From Planctomycetota bacterium (GTDB taxonomy: Bacteria; Planctomycetota; Planctomycetia; Gemmatales; Gemmataceae), in NCBI GenBank assembly GCA_021413735.1, contig JAIOPV010000179.1:1-51270 (forward strand): DNA of 51,270 bases, read 5' to 3'. This document shows, piece after piece, positions 28,452 through 36,824 of the stretch. Numbering within the stretch: the first letter of the stretch is position 1; each line of letters begins with the position of its first letter. The position numbers and the translations under genes are program-made. The notes beneath the pieces are model-generated. The model had not been told where the DNA came from, did no database searches, and saw only the letters and a list, made by a program, of their open reading frames with translations.

Positions 28452-31400
28452 GGCAGTTCCAGGACATACGCGGTGCCGTCGGCGTTCGCGGTCACGACTT
28501 GCTTGCCGTCGGGTGTGTATGCCAAGGCATTCACTCCAACCGGGAAGTTCCAGGTGCGAATCGCCTTCGGTTCTTTCAAGTCGCCAGCCGCCAGCGACCA
28601 CGCCTTCACTTCGCGGTCGTTACTGACCGTCATGAACGTCGTTCCCGTCGGCGACACCAGCAGTGTTCGCACACCCGACTTGTGAGCGGCTACCGTGCCC
28701 AGAACTTCACGTTTCTCGATGCCAGCGATCTTCACATCGCCCTTGCTGTCTACGGCAACGAGCAACTTCTTGTCTGCCGTGATGCCGAGATCCTGCACCG
28801 CGTTCGCGAACAGCGGCCAGTTCGCACCCACCGGCTCCTTCTTCGTCATGTCCCAGATACGAACGCCGCCAGACTCATCGCCCGAGATCGCCCAGTCCAG
28901 ATCAGCCGAGAACGTCGCGGCCAGCACCTTCCGCCCCTTGTCCGAGATGGTCGTTTTCGGAGTCCCGTTGTCCTTCACGTCGTACAGTTCGTAGGTGTTG
29001 TTCTTCACCGTGTCGCCAACAGCGGGCCGACTTGCCCAGGCCGCGATCTTCGATCCGTCCTTGTTCGCAACCAGACTGTACACCTCTCCCGTTGGCACGG
29101 ACTTCGTCAGCCGACCGGGGTTCGTGCTCCAATAGTGAAGCCGTCCCGTGTCGCGTGTCTGAAGGCCGACGCCCATCACGAGCGAATCATTGGTCAAGTA
29201 GGTGAGGCTGAACGGAATGTCGGCGTTGCCGATCAGGGTGCCAACCTCCTTGCCAGTGCCGAGATCCCAGATCTTGATGGTCTGGTCCGTTCCTGCGGTC
29301 GCGGCGAACTTCCCATTCGGGCTGACTGCAACCGCATTCACACCCTGAACGTGTCCGCCGCCGCTGGATGTCTCCAACGGGGGAAGCTCGAAGATTCGCA
29401 GCACCTTGTCCTTCTCCACCCCCACCGAGGCGAGGAAGCGACCATCCGGGCTGAACGCCACGCTGGTCACCCAGTCGGTGTGCCCGCGAAGCCCACGCAC
29501 TTCGCTCTTGGTCTGGATGTCCCACACTCGCACAACCGAATCGGCTCCAACGCCAGCGACGTAACGCCCGTCTGGGGCGAATGCGACACCCGTCAGTGGC
29601 GAGAAGTTGCCGCCGGGCTTCGATTGCCCATCGAACTTCACCAACTGCGTGAGCGTTCCGTTATCCGCAACGGTCCAGACTCGTAAGGCTCCGTCACCAC
29701 CGACGGTGGCGACGCGGTTCCCGTCGGGGCTGTATGCGATGCACGCCACGCCCGCGACGTGAGCCGATTGCAGGAACAACTCCTTGGGCGTTTTGACGGT
29801 CACGTCGAGCACGACGAGTGACCCGTCGGCAAGGCCGATCGCCACAGTCTTGTTTCCCTTGCGAATCGCGACGGCACACACCGCCGAGCGACCGTTCCAC
29901 GCCCACACGGGTTTATTGGTTTCGCCGTCGTAGCCGCGAGCAGTTTTGTCTGCGGACCCCGAGACGATTAACTTGCCGTCTTCCGACGTGGCCACCGAAA
30001 GCACAGCCGACTCGTGCCCGGTCAGTTCCTCGATGACCTTCTGCTTCTGCACATCCCAAATGACAACAACCTGATCGCCGCCCGCCGCGACGAGTTTGTT
30101 CGAGTCGGGCAGGAACGCCAGCGACGTGATCGCGGACTTCGCCCCGCTGAGAGTGGCTTCGAGCTTGCCGGTCTCGGGGTTGTAAACGCGAATGTTCTTG
30201 TCGGCTCCGGCCGCGGCAACATGCTTACCATCAGGACTGAACGCAACCGCCCACAGGGAATCACTGGCTTCGGACAGCGCCCGGTGTTCGTCGTCGGTGC
30301 TCAGATCCCACATGCGGATGGCCCCGTCCTCGGATGCCGACGCGATCTGCTTTCCGTCACCGCGAGTCGCAACGGCGGTGACGCGGCCGAGATGTCCCTG
30401 CAAGGAACGCACTTGCTTGCCTGACCCGATTTCCCACACTCGAACGGTCTTGTCTTCACCGCCGGTCACCATCAACGAACCGTCGGGAATGACCGCGAGG
30501 CAGGTCACTGCGCCGGAGTGGCCGCTGTATTCTCGCAGTCGCGTGCTTGTGTTCCCGGCGGTTGAGCCGTCGGGTTTCGGACCAGCAGTGAGCCGCACGA
30601 TGCCGTCACGCCCACACGTCAGGACGTTCGCGTTATCCGGAGTGAACGCAACGCCCATCACCTCGCCGGTGTTGACTGCCTGTGCTGTCATTGCGAGCGG
30701 ATTCGGGGTCGTCGGTGCGTACACCGCTGCGAATGTGTTGCTGTCGCCGACCGCGACCATGAGGCCGTTCGGACTGAACGCGACCCGTTCGATTCGTGCG
30801 TTGCGAGTTGGGCTGGTGTAGGTCGCCTTGCCGGTGTCCGACTCGTAAACGCGAAGGATGCCGTCATCGGAGCCGACCGCGAGTTGCTTTCCGTCCGGGC
30901 TGTACGCGATGGACTTCACCGGCTTGTCGGTCTTGCCGAGGTTCACGAGCGTCTTGATCGGCTTGCCGTTGGCGGGGTTCCACAGGTGAACCTGATTGCC
31001 GCACGCCGAGGCGATGACCTTCGCGTCCTTCGGGTGGAAGGCCACATCGGTTACACCGAGGACGTTCGTGCCGCCGGCGGTGCCGCCCTTCGTGGGGTCG
31101 TCGGGTTGGTCGATGTGAGCGCGGTAAGTGGTGATTTCGCGACCGTTGCCGAGATCCCAAACCTTCACGGTGCCATCCTTGGAACAAGAAGCGAGGCGGG
31201 TGCCGTCGGTGCTGTAAGTCACGGCGTTCACGCGGTCGGCGTGCCGCATCCGCGATTCGCCCAGCACACGGCTGACGTGGTCGGGCAACCCCACGGGGAG
31301 ATACGGAAGCTGCCAGCGAGCATCGCGGAAGTATTTGGCTGCGGCTTTCGGGCTGTCGGATTTGAGGGCAGCCTCCGCTCGTTTGGCGAGTTCATCGGCT

Positions 31401-31570
31401 CGTGTGAGGGTGTCTGTCGGGAACTTGGCCTTTACGGCTTGTTCACGCTCGGCGAGGAATTTCTTCTGGAGTTCCTTGGGGTCGGGTGCGTCCGACTGTG
31501 CCTGTGCGAGCGGGACAACGACCCCGGCGACGAGCGCGAACAGAACCATCGCGCGAACCACAGTCAGCAT
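28448..31570 (-). CDS. Secreted giant WD40 repeat protein
   Basis: A 1040-residue protein with a signal peptide (VRAMVLFALVAGVVVPLAQA) and a helical region of about 80 residues (LQKKFLAEREQAVKAKFP). At least thirteen WD40 repeats follow to the C-terminus, probably forming two propellers. Examples are DGTVKVWDLGNGREI, DKTVRVWEIGSGKQVRSL and DGAIRMWDLSTDDEHRAL. Repeats are separated by the common SPDG turn. It is likely a large exported scaffold. The downstream transglutaminase-like gene overlaps it by 4 bases, suggesting that the two work together in the envelope. A 170-base palindrome lies about 100 bases upstream of its start. Confidence 0.9.
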   Translation of the reverse strand: MLTVVRAMVLFALVAGVVVPLAQAQSDAPDPKELQKKFLAEREQAVKAKFPTDTLTRADELAKRAEAALKSDSPKAAAKYFRDARWQLPYLPVGLPDHVSRVLGESRMRHADRVNAVTYSTDGTRLASCSKDGTVKVWDLGNGREITTYRAHIDQPDDPTKGGTAGGTNVLGVTDVAFHPKDAKVIASACGNQVHLWNPANGKPIKTLVNLGKTDKPVKSIAYSPDGKQLAVGSDDGILRVYESDTGKATYTSPTRNARIERVAFSPNGLMVAVGDSNTFAAVYAPTTPNPLAMTAQAVNTGEVMGVAFTPDNANVLTCGRDGIVRLTAGPKPDGSTAGNTSTRLREYSGHSGAVTCLAVIPDGSLMVTGGEDKTVRVWEIGSGKQVRSLQGHLGRVTAVATRGDGKQIASASEDGAIRMWDLSTDDEHRALSEASDSLWAVAFSPDGKHVAAAGADKNIRVYNPETGKLEATLSGAKSAITSLAFLPDSNKLVAAGGDQVVVIWDVQKQKVIEELTGHESAVLSVATSEDGKLIVSGSADKTARGYDGETNKPVWAWNGRSAVCAVAIRKGNKTVAIGLADGSLVVLDVTVKTPKELFLQSAHVAGVACIAYSPDGNRVATVGGDGALRVWTVADNGTLTQLVKFDGQSKPGGNFSPLTGVAFAPDGRYVAGVGADSVVRVWDIQTKSEVRGLRGHTDWVTSVAFSPDGRFLASVGVEKDKVLRIFELPPLETSSGGGHVQGVNAVAVSPNGKFAATAGTDQTIKIWDLGTGKEVGTLIGNADIPFSLTYLTNDSLVMGVGLQTRDTGRLHYWSTNPGRLTKSVPTGEVYSLVANKDGSKIAAWASRPAVGDTVKNNTYELYDVKDNGTPKTTISDKGRKVLAATFSADLDWAISGDESGGVRIWDMTKKEPVGANWPLFANAVQDLGITADKKLLVAVDSKGDVKIAGIEKREVLGTVAAHKSGVRTLLVSPTGTTFMTVSNDREVKAWSLAAGDLKEPKAIRTWNFPVGVNALAYTPDGKQVVTANADGTAYVLELP

Positions 31571-31936
31571 GACAAACCCCGGTGCTGGTCACAAAGCGGC
31601 AATACGTCTGAGTATATCGTGACGAGCGAGACGAAGGGAAGTAACAAGCGGGCAGTTCAAACAGACCGTGGGGAAGAGGGAAAGACAGAATTTCGGGCAC
31701 GGGTAGGGGCACGGGTTCGGGCACGGACAAGAGACAACCGGGGAAAGACAACTCGGGCTGCCTTTCCCGCTTCCCGTCTTGGTTTTGTCCGTGCCCGAGC
31801 CCGTGCCCCTGCCCGAAATTCTGTCTTGGTCGCCTTCTCTCTTCCTTTTCCGACACCTGTTCGGACGCGCTCCTTGTGGCTCAGGCAACGCAGTGATATC
31901 GTTAAAAGAATTGAGGAACACCAACGAGGGGCCATC
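31571..31936. other. Divergent intergenic region with palindrome
   Basis: About 366 bases separate the start of the large WD40 gene (minus) from the response regulator (plus), so both promoters should lie here. The inverted repeat at 31672-31845 fills almost half of the region. No clear promoter boxes could be placed; GAGGGG lies 6 bases before the response regulator ATG. Confidence 0.55.
31672..31845. repeat. 174-base inverted repeat in a divergent promoter region
   Basis: The left arm (GGGAAGAGGGAAAGACAGAA, then TTTCGGGCACGGGTAGGGGC, then ACGGGTTCGGGCACGGACAA) matches the complement of the right arm (TTTGTCCGTGCCCGAGCCCG, then TGCCCCTGCCCGAAATTCTG, then TCTTGG). There are scattered mismatches. 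The centre is AT-richer and about 45 bases long. It is a fold-back element unrelated in sequence to the other palindromes listed. Confidence 0.87.
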
Positions 31937-32353
31937 ATGGCCGATCAGAAACTGATCCTGGTGGTTGACGACGACCGCGAACTGGTCGAAGGCGTGCGAG
32001 CGGTTCTGGAACGCCAAGGCTACAAGGTGATCCAGGCCCACGACGGGCACCAGGGTAAGCAAGCCATCTACAACCAACAGCCCGATCTCGTCATCCTCGA
32101 CATGATGATGCCGCGAATGGGTGGGTATCCGCTGCTAGAACACTTCCGCGACAAAGCTGAGGCACCGCCGATCATCATGATTACGGCTAACGAAGGCAGC
32201 CGGCATAAAGCCTACGCGGAATGGCTCGGCGTCGTCGATTACATCCGCAAGCCGTTCGCGATGGAAAAGCTGCTAGAAACCGTGACCCGTGCATTCGCGA
32301 CAGCAGCGGCGAAAGCTGCCCCCAAAACGGAAGCCCCAAAAGCCGCCGAGTGA
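31937..32353 (+). CDS. Single-domain response regulator
   Basis: A 138-residue receiver domain with no output domain. The key residues are present: acidic cluster DDD at 11-13, phospho-acceptor Asp55 in LVILDMMMPRMGG, Thr83, and Lys105 in YIRKPF. The last 20 residues are an Ala/Lys/Pro-rich tail (AAAKAAPKTEAPKAAE). Such lone receivers act as phosphorelay shuttles or bind targets directly. No histidine kinase is adjacent; the nearest is the hybrid kinase at 38501. A GAGGGG ribosome binding site lies 6 bases before the ATG at 31937. A hairpin between it and the convergent gene may stop transcription from both sides. Confidence 0.92.
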   Translation: MADQKLILVVDDDRELVEGVRAVLERQGYKVIQAHDGHQGKQAIYNQQPDLVILDMMMPRMGGYPLLEHFRDKAEAPPIIMITANEGSRHKAYAEWLGVVDYIRKPFAMEKLLETVTRAFATAAAKAAPKTEAPKAAE

Positions 32354-32357
32354 ACAA

Positions 32358-32426
32358 TTTGTCTGAGCCCGAGCGCCAAGCGAGGGTTCAAGCACGCCCT
32401 TCGCTTGGCGCTCGGGCTCGGACAAA
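32358..32426. repeat. 29-base-arm palindrome between convergent genes
   Basis: Arms at 32358-32386 and 32398-32426 are reverse complements with two mismatches around an 11-base loop; the core reads GAGCCCGAGCGCCAAGCGA. It lies directly between the stops of the response regulator and the small membrane protein gene. It may act as a two-way terminator, but its length and clean ends also fit a REP-like repeat. Confidence 0.85.
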
Positions 32427-32441
32427 CCAAACCGCCGTGGC

Positions 32442-32762
32442 TCACTTCGGTTGATCTGTCGGCGGTTCGTCTCGTCGCGTGAAATCGAGTTCCGGGTTCG
32501 GCTTCTCTGGTCGCACAACCGACGGATCAGGCTGAAGCGGCGTGCGAACTGGCGTCGCCAGCATCCGTCGATGCGACCACACCACATACCACTTCACCAG
32601 ATTCAGGCCGGCGAACACCAGAGCAAGCACGGCACCGAGATTCATCCGAAGCGGATCGAATCTGGCTCCGAGGCCAGGCAGGAACATATCGCGAGCGAAA
32701 ATCGCTCCCGCCAAGCACAAGAACATGATCCCCAGCACCAACCGCATCGTGTGGACCGACAT
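32442..32762 (-). CDS. Small two-helix membrane protein
   Basis: A 106-residue protein with two membrane helices (MRLVLGIMFLCLAGAIFARD and AVLALVFAGLNLVKWYVVW). A positively charged segment WSHRRMLATPVRTPLQPDPS and a Pro/Glu-rich tail follow. The two-helix hairpin with a cytoplasmic tail is a common small-membrane-protein design in planctomycetes, but no family was recognised. It diverges from the oxidoreductase gene 101 bases away. An in-frame ATG six codons later (MRLVL) is an alternative start. Confidence 0.68.
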   Translation of the reverse strand: MSVHTMRLVLGIMFLCLAGAIFARDMFLPGLGARFDPLRMNLGAVLALVFAGLNLVKWYVVWSHRRMLATPVRTPLQPDPSVVRPEKPNPELDFTRRDEPPTDQPK

Positions 32763-32863
32763 CGTCGTTCCTCCGTCGATTTCTTTTCCATGATACTCAC
32801 AGCCACCAGTTGCGGGCTACCTTCTGGCGCGCGACAATTCGGCACCAACACCCAGAGGCCGTC

Positions 32864-33967
32864 ATGAAAGAGAAATACCGCGTTGCTGTGATCGGTCGCA
32901 CTGGCAAGGGCGGCTACGGTCACTCGCTCGATACCGTCTGGCTGAAGTGCGACAAGGCCGAGATCGTCGCCGTTGCCGACGAAAACGAAACCGGTCTCGC
33001 CGCTGCCGCGAAACGCCTCAAGGTCAAGAATACCTACGCCGACTATCGGAAGATGCTCGAAAAGGAGAAGCCGCAGATCGTCAGTGTCTCGGACCGCTGG
33101 CCGGATTGTCACCGCGAGATGGTGATTGCATGTGCCGAGTTCGGTGCGAGCATCTTCCTCGAAAAGCCTGCCGCTCAGAATCTGCAACAAGCTGACGAGA
33201 TGGTTGCTGCGTGCGAGAAGCATCACGTCAAGGTCGCGGTCGCGCATCAGACACGCTACAGCCCGCGTGTGAAGGTGATAAAAGACCTGATCGGCGAAGG
33301 CAAGATCGGCGAGATCGTCGAACTTCGCGGTCACGGTAAGGAAGACAGACGCGGCGGCGGCGAAGATCTCATGGTGCTCGGCACGCACACCTTCGACCTG
33401 ATGCGGCACTTCGCCGGCGACGCGAAATGGTGCTTCGCTCGCATTCAGCAGAGTGGTCGCAAGGCGGTCGCTGGCGATGTGCGACAGGCGGGCGAACAGA
33501 TCGGCCCGATCCTCGGCGATCACATCACGGCGACCTACGGCTTTGCGGGGCTGGCGACCGGTAGTTTCGTGACGCACGTTGCGAAGGAAGGCATCGGTTC
33601 GCGGTACTGGCTGGAGGTTCGCGGTACGAAGGGCGTCATTCACGTTGGGTTCGGCATCTTGCCGGTGGCGATGTTGTGCGAAGACCCGAGCGGCATGTTC
33701 GGCAAGTCAAAGGCGCCTTGGCAGGAGATTACGTCGGCGGGGTTGGGCAAACCCGAGACGCTCGACGCGAAGGCGCTCGAGAACGGGAACATCTTCATCG
33801 TGGATGACTTGATCGAAGCGATCGAGAAGGACCGTGCGCCATTGGATAGCCTCGCCGACGGGCGGGCGTCGCTGGAAATGATAATGGCCGTGTATGAGTC
33901 GCATCGGTTGGAGAAGCCAGTCGATTTGCCATTGAAGAACCGGAAGCATCCGCTCGCGTCGATGTGA
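32864..33967 (+). CDS. Gfo/Idh/MocA family oxidoreductase
   Basis: A 367-residue NAD(P)-dependent oxidoreductase of the Gfo/Idh/MocA family. The nucleotide-binding start (RVAVIGRTGKGGYGHSLDT) has an altered glycine pattern but the correct position. The catalytic EKP lysine appears as FLEKPAAQNLQQADEMVAAC. The second half has the family beta-sheet domain, beginning around GEIVELRGHG. Members oxidise sugars, inositol or amino sugars; the substrate here is unknown. No signal peptide is present, so it is probably cytoplasmic. The ATG at 32864 starts directly at the Rossmann fold. The gene is not in an operon. Confidence 0.9.
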   Translation: MKEKYRVAVIGRTGKGGYGHSLDTVWLKCDKAEIVAVADENETGLAAAAKRLKVKNTYADYRKMLEKEKPQIVSVSDRWPDCHREMVIACAEFGASIFLEKPAAQNLQQADEMVAACEKHHVKVAVAHQTRYSPRVKVIKDLIGEGKIGEIVELRGHGKEDRRGGGEDLMVLGTHTFDLMRHFAGDAKWCFARIQQSGRKAVAGDVRQAGEQIGPILGDHITATYGFAGLATGSFVTHVAKEGIGSRYWLEVRGTKGVIHVGFGILPVAMLCEDPSGMFGKSKAPWQEITSAGLGKPETLDAKALENGNIFIVDDLIEAIEKDRAPLDSLADGRASLEMIMAVYESHRLEKPVDLPLKNRKHPLASM

Positions 33968-33985
33968 TGATTTGGTCTGTGGACT

Positions 33986-34005
33986 GCGGGCGGCTCGCCG
34001 CCCGC
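33986..34005. terminator. Hairpin between convergent genes
   Basis: GCGGGCGG at 33986-33993 and CCGCCCGC at 33998-34005 form an 8-base stem with a CTCG loop, 18 bases past the oxidoreductase stop. It may serve the convergent thioredoxin-like gene as well. No T-run is visible. Confidence 0.6.
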
Positions 34006-34033
34006 GGCCAAGTTCACCGTTCCTTTCGTTTCG

Positions 34034-34606
34034 TCACTTCTTGTCGGTCGCCTTCTTCAACTCTTCTACCACGGGCTTCACGTCAGTTTCGTTCACCGAC
34101 TCGTAGGCGAACGACTTCACCACCTTGCCCTTGTTCACCACCACGACCGTCAGGTGAGCGTCGGCGTTCACGCCCCAGTTGTTCGGGCCAGTCTTCTCGC
34201 CATCGAACGCAGCCAGCGATGTTTTCTCGAACGACAGCGACTTATTGATCTTCGGCAGGTATTCCTTGTGCTTGTCGAATGCCTTGTCGCCGAGCCACAC
34301 CGCAACCACAACAACACCCTCGTGCTTTGCGACCTCGGTATCCAGCACCTTCATGAACCGCCCCAGGGGTCGCCCACCTACAGGAAGCCCACCCTCTTCG
34401 GCCTTCACAAACAGATAGATCGTCGGTGCATCCTTGCGGTCGGCCGCGAAGTCTGCCTCTTTGCCTTCCACGGTGCCGACCACGCCAAACGCCTTGAGCG
34501 CCGGCACCTTCTCGCCCGCCTTCGGACCAGATTCCACATCGGCTCGAATCGCGGGTGTGAACACCAACGCAACCGCGAGGGTCGCCAACACGCCGAACGC
34601 CTTCAT
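34034..34606 (-). CDS. Secreted thioredoxin-fold protein without CxxC
   Basis: A 190-residue exported protein with a signal peptide (MKAFGVLATLAVALVFTPAI). The mature part follows the redoxin layout: GEKVPALKAFGVVGTVEGKE, then a central strand (PTIYLFVKAEEGGLPVGG), a long helix and the strand VVVVAVWLGD, ending LTVVVVNKGKVVKSF. The usual Cys pair is absent, so it should not act as a disulfide oxidoreductase; in planctomycetes such proteins may bind peptides or metals. Its start overlaps the stop of the upstream gene by 4 bases (ATGA), so the two genes form a coupled pair. Confidence 0.8.
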   Translation of the reverse strand: MKAFGVLATLAVALVFTPAIRADVESGPKAGEKVPALKAFGVVGTVEGKEADFAADRKDAPTIYLFVKAEEGGLPVGGRPLGRFMKVLDTEVAKHEGVVVVAVWLGDKAFDKHKEYLPKINKSLSFEKTSLAAFDGEKTGPNNWGVNADAHLTVVVVNKGKVVKSFAYESVNETDVKPVVEELKKATDKK

Positions 34607-34965
34607 GATGAAGTCTCCGAATCGGGGGTCACGGATAACGGGTACTCAGGCACGGAAAGTCCGAGCCTGGGGATCGCTTGTAATCGTCGCCAAGCGCGAG
34701 TGACACGGCGCTCTTCTGCGTGAACAAACGCTGGGTCGAGTTCCGCTTTGCCAAATGGCCCCGCACACACCACCGGCTCGAACGCGGCGTCGGCGATGTA
34801 CTGCGCGAGTGCCGCGTTGCAGCGGATGTGCCGTTCGCGGAGCCTGTGAAGCATCTCCAACGGCACTTCGCCCAGGACGTACCGCAGATAAAGATCGGAG
34901 TCGATGATCGCTTCGACATCGTTCCCGCAGACCTCGCACCGATAGCCTTCGTCGCACTTCGCCAC
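34603..34965 (-). CDS. Conserved CxxC protein of unknown function
   Basis: A 120-residue cytoplasmic protein starting MAKCDEGYRCEVCGNDVEAI, with three cysteines that could bind a metal with a fourth from further along. The middle contains SDLYLRYVLGEVPLEMLHRL, then RERHIRCNAALAQYI, and the end EERRVTRAWRRLQAIPRLGL. This arrangement is familiar from planctomycete genomes but has no assigned function. It is the first gene of a pair coupled by a 4-base overlap with the thioredoxin-fold gene, which suggests a shared role. It diverges from the TraG-like gene. Confidence 0.75.
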   Translation of the reverse strand: MAKCDEGYRCEVCGNDVEAIIDSDLYLRYVLGEVPLEMLHRLRERHIRCNAALAQYIADAAFEPVVCAGPFGKAELDPAFVHAEERRVTRAWRRLQAIPRLGLSVPEYPLSVTPDSETSS

Positions 34966-35157
34966 CTGTGATTCTCCGGCGTCATCTTGGGAATTCGTTC
35001 GATGATATTAGTTTCGTGTCTAAGCCGTATGCGTGTCCAGCGGCATCTCGTCGGAGAAACGTGAGGTATCCAACTCCGAACATCCCATCCTCTTCCCGTG
35101 TCGGGTAGAATGGGGTATCAGTAATTACCGCTCCCGGTTCGTTCCTGTCTGCCCCCG

Positions 35158-36543
35158 ATGGAGCACTTGCCAATGTTGGACCCGGCCGAAGACTCAACAC
35201 ACAGCAAAAAGGCTGGGCGAAAACGCAAGCCCCGGAACGGAAACAGCAAGCTGCCGGACGACGGTTCCGCGTTGTTCCTGGGTTGGGACGGCACCGAACA
35301 CGTACCCACGCTCGGGTTTAAGCCAAGTTCGGCGCAAGCCGTCACTCGTTCCCCACTCACCTACAGCGGCGACGGCCACCTGATGACCATCGCGCCAACC
35401 GGCGCGGGCAAGGGCGTCGGCGCGATTATTCCGGCGCTGCTGACGTATCCGGGTTCGATCATCGTCACCGACATCAAGGGCGAAAACTATCAGGTCACGG
35501 CTCGGTATCGTCGGGAGTTGGGTCAGCAAGTCGTGGTCCTTGACCCGTTCGGCTTGGTCACCGCGAAGGACAAAGCTGACAAACTGAATCCGTTCGACCT
35601 GTTCAAAGTGCCAGGCTCGGACGCGGAATCCGATGCCGAGATGGTCGCGGCACAGCTCGCGGTTGGTCACGAGTTCACCTCGGACCGCTACTGGGAAGAC
35701 ACCGGCCGCGGCTTGGTTTCCGGCCTGGTCGCGGACATTGCCACGAGCTACTCGCTGGAGAAACGCAATCTCTGCAGCCTGCGGGAAATGCTCTACAACG
35801 ACGACCTCGACTACACGCTCGCTGTGGCGCTCGACACACGCAAAGCGAAGATGTCGCCATTGGCTCGTGACGAGTTCGTGGCATACCTGGCCGCACCTTC
35901 AGACAAGACTCGCCCGTGTATCCGCACCACCGCGACGACGTTCGTGAAGTGCCTCGGCAGCAGTGCCGTGTCGCGGAGCCTGGAGAAATCCACCTTCGAC
36001 CTGTGCGACCTGTTGAACAACAAGCCGATGACGATCTACTTGGTGCTGCCACCGGAGAAATTGCTGAGCCACCGCGGACTGATGCGGCTGTGGGTTGTCA
36101 CGCTGATGACAACGGTGATGCGACGCACGCGACTGCCGAAGCAGCGAACATTGTTCCTCTTGGATGAAGCGGCACAGCTGGGGTCGCTCGACCTGCTGCC
36201 GCAGGCGGTGAGCCTGTTGCGGGGTTACGGCTTGCAGATGTGGACGTTCTGGCAGGATCTGAGCCAGTTGATCAAGCTGTACCCGAACAACTGGGAAGCA
36301 ATCGTGAACAACGCGGCGGTGTTGCAGGCGTTCGGCGTTCCTGGCCACGCGGCTCGCATTGGCTGGCGTGCGATGTTGGGCGATTTCGAAGCTCAAATGG
36401 CGAGCGACCTTCACACTGACGAAATGCTCGTGGCGATCACGGGTCAGCCGACGAGCCGCCATACTCGGGCGAACTACCTGAACGACCGTGCCTTCGCTGG
36501 CCGCTTCGACTCCAACCAGCGATTCCTTGGCCCGGAGATGTGA
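35158..36543 (+). CDS. Solitary TraG/VirD4-like coupling ATPase
   Basis: A 461-residue protein of the TraG/VirD4 conjugative coupling family. It has Walker A APTGAGKGVG (79-88), the TDIKGENYQVTARYRRELG segment that follows in TraG proteins, and Walker B TLFLLDEAAQLGS (DE at 336-337). The final WTFWQDLSQL segment, with its sensor-type glutamine, also fits. Classic VirD4 proteins have N-terminal membrane helices; here the N-terminus is basic and polar (KKAGRKRKPRNGNSK) with none. No relaxase, mating-pair gene or oriT is near, so a conjugation role is doubtful. It may pump or remodel DNA or protein. An ATG at 35173 is an alternative start. Confidence 0.87.
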   Translation: MEHLPMLDPAEDSTHSKKAGRKRKPRNGNSKLPDDGSALFLGWDGTEHVPTLGFKPSSAQAVTRSPLTYSGDGHLMTIAPTGAGKGVGAIIPALLTYPGSIIVTDIKGENYQVTARYRRELGQQVVVLDPFGLVTAKDKADKLNPFDLFKVPGSDAESDAEMVAAQLAVGHEFTSDRYWEDTGRGLVSGLVADIATSYSLEKRNLCSLREMLYNDDLDYTLAVALDTRKAKMSPLARDEFVAYLAAPSDKTRPCIRTTATTFVKCLGSSAVSRSLEKSTFDLCDLLNNKPMTIYLVLPPEKLLSHRGLMRLWVVTLMTTVMRRTRLPKQRTLFLLDEAAQLGSLDLLPQAVSLLRGYGLQMWTFWQDLSQLIKLYPNNWEAIVNNAAVLQAFGVPGHAARIGWRAMLGDFEAQMASDLHTDEMLVAITGQPTSRHTRANYLNDRAFAGRFDSNQRFLGPEM

Positions 36544-36548
36544 GGCTG

Positions 36549-36824
36549 TCACTTCTCGATGCCGTGCAGCGGACCGCCGCGTGCGAACAGCGCATCGACC
36601 CGGCGAGTCACGGCAGCGTCCTCTTCCAGCGGTGGCGGCATGTGCGGCTTGAGTCGTGCGTCGATCACAACTGGCCCGACACACCCCCAGTGCTTCTTCG
36701 CAGTGAACGCTCCGACGCCGTAAATGTCATTCGCGGGGTCGGAGCGTGTGAACGTCATCCACAGCCAGTTGTTGAGATTCCGCGACGCTTCAAGCGAATC
36801 ATCGACCACAACCACAAGCGGAAA
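36549..36824 (-). pseudogene. Displaced C-terminal part of the UbiD-family gene
   Basis: This frame encodes the natural C-terminus of a UbiD-type decarboxylase: FPLVVVVDDSLEASRNLNNW, then LWMTFTRSDPANDIYGVGAF, ending VDALFARGGPLHGIEK. It is out of register with the main UbiD frame by the palindrome at 36825-36892. If 68 bases (36825-36892) are removed, the two parts join as TGPFPLVVVVDDS, which is the expected family sequence. It therefore belongs to one ancestral gene with 36755-38377. Confidence 0.88.

Noticed and set aside
28112-29686. 524-codon plus-strand frame opposite the WD40 and transglutaminase genes
   Set aside because: It spans two well-supported minus-strand genes and has no domain of its own.
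30884-31936. Upstream extension of the response regulator frame
   Set aside because: The frame is open for a long way upstream but overlaps the WD40 gene and the palindrome; the ATG at 31937 has a good ribosome binding site and starts at the receiver domain.
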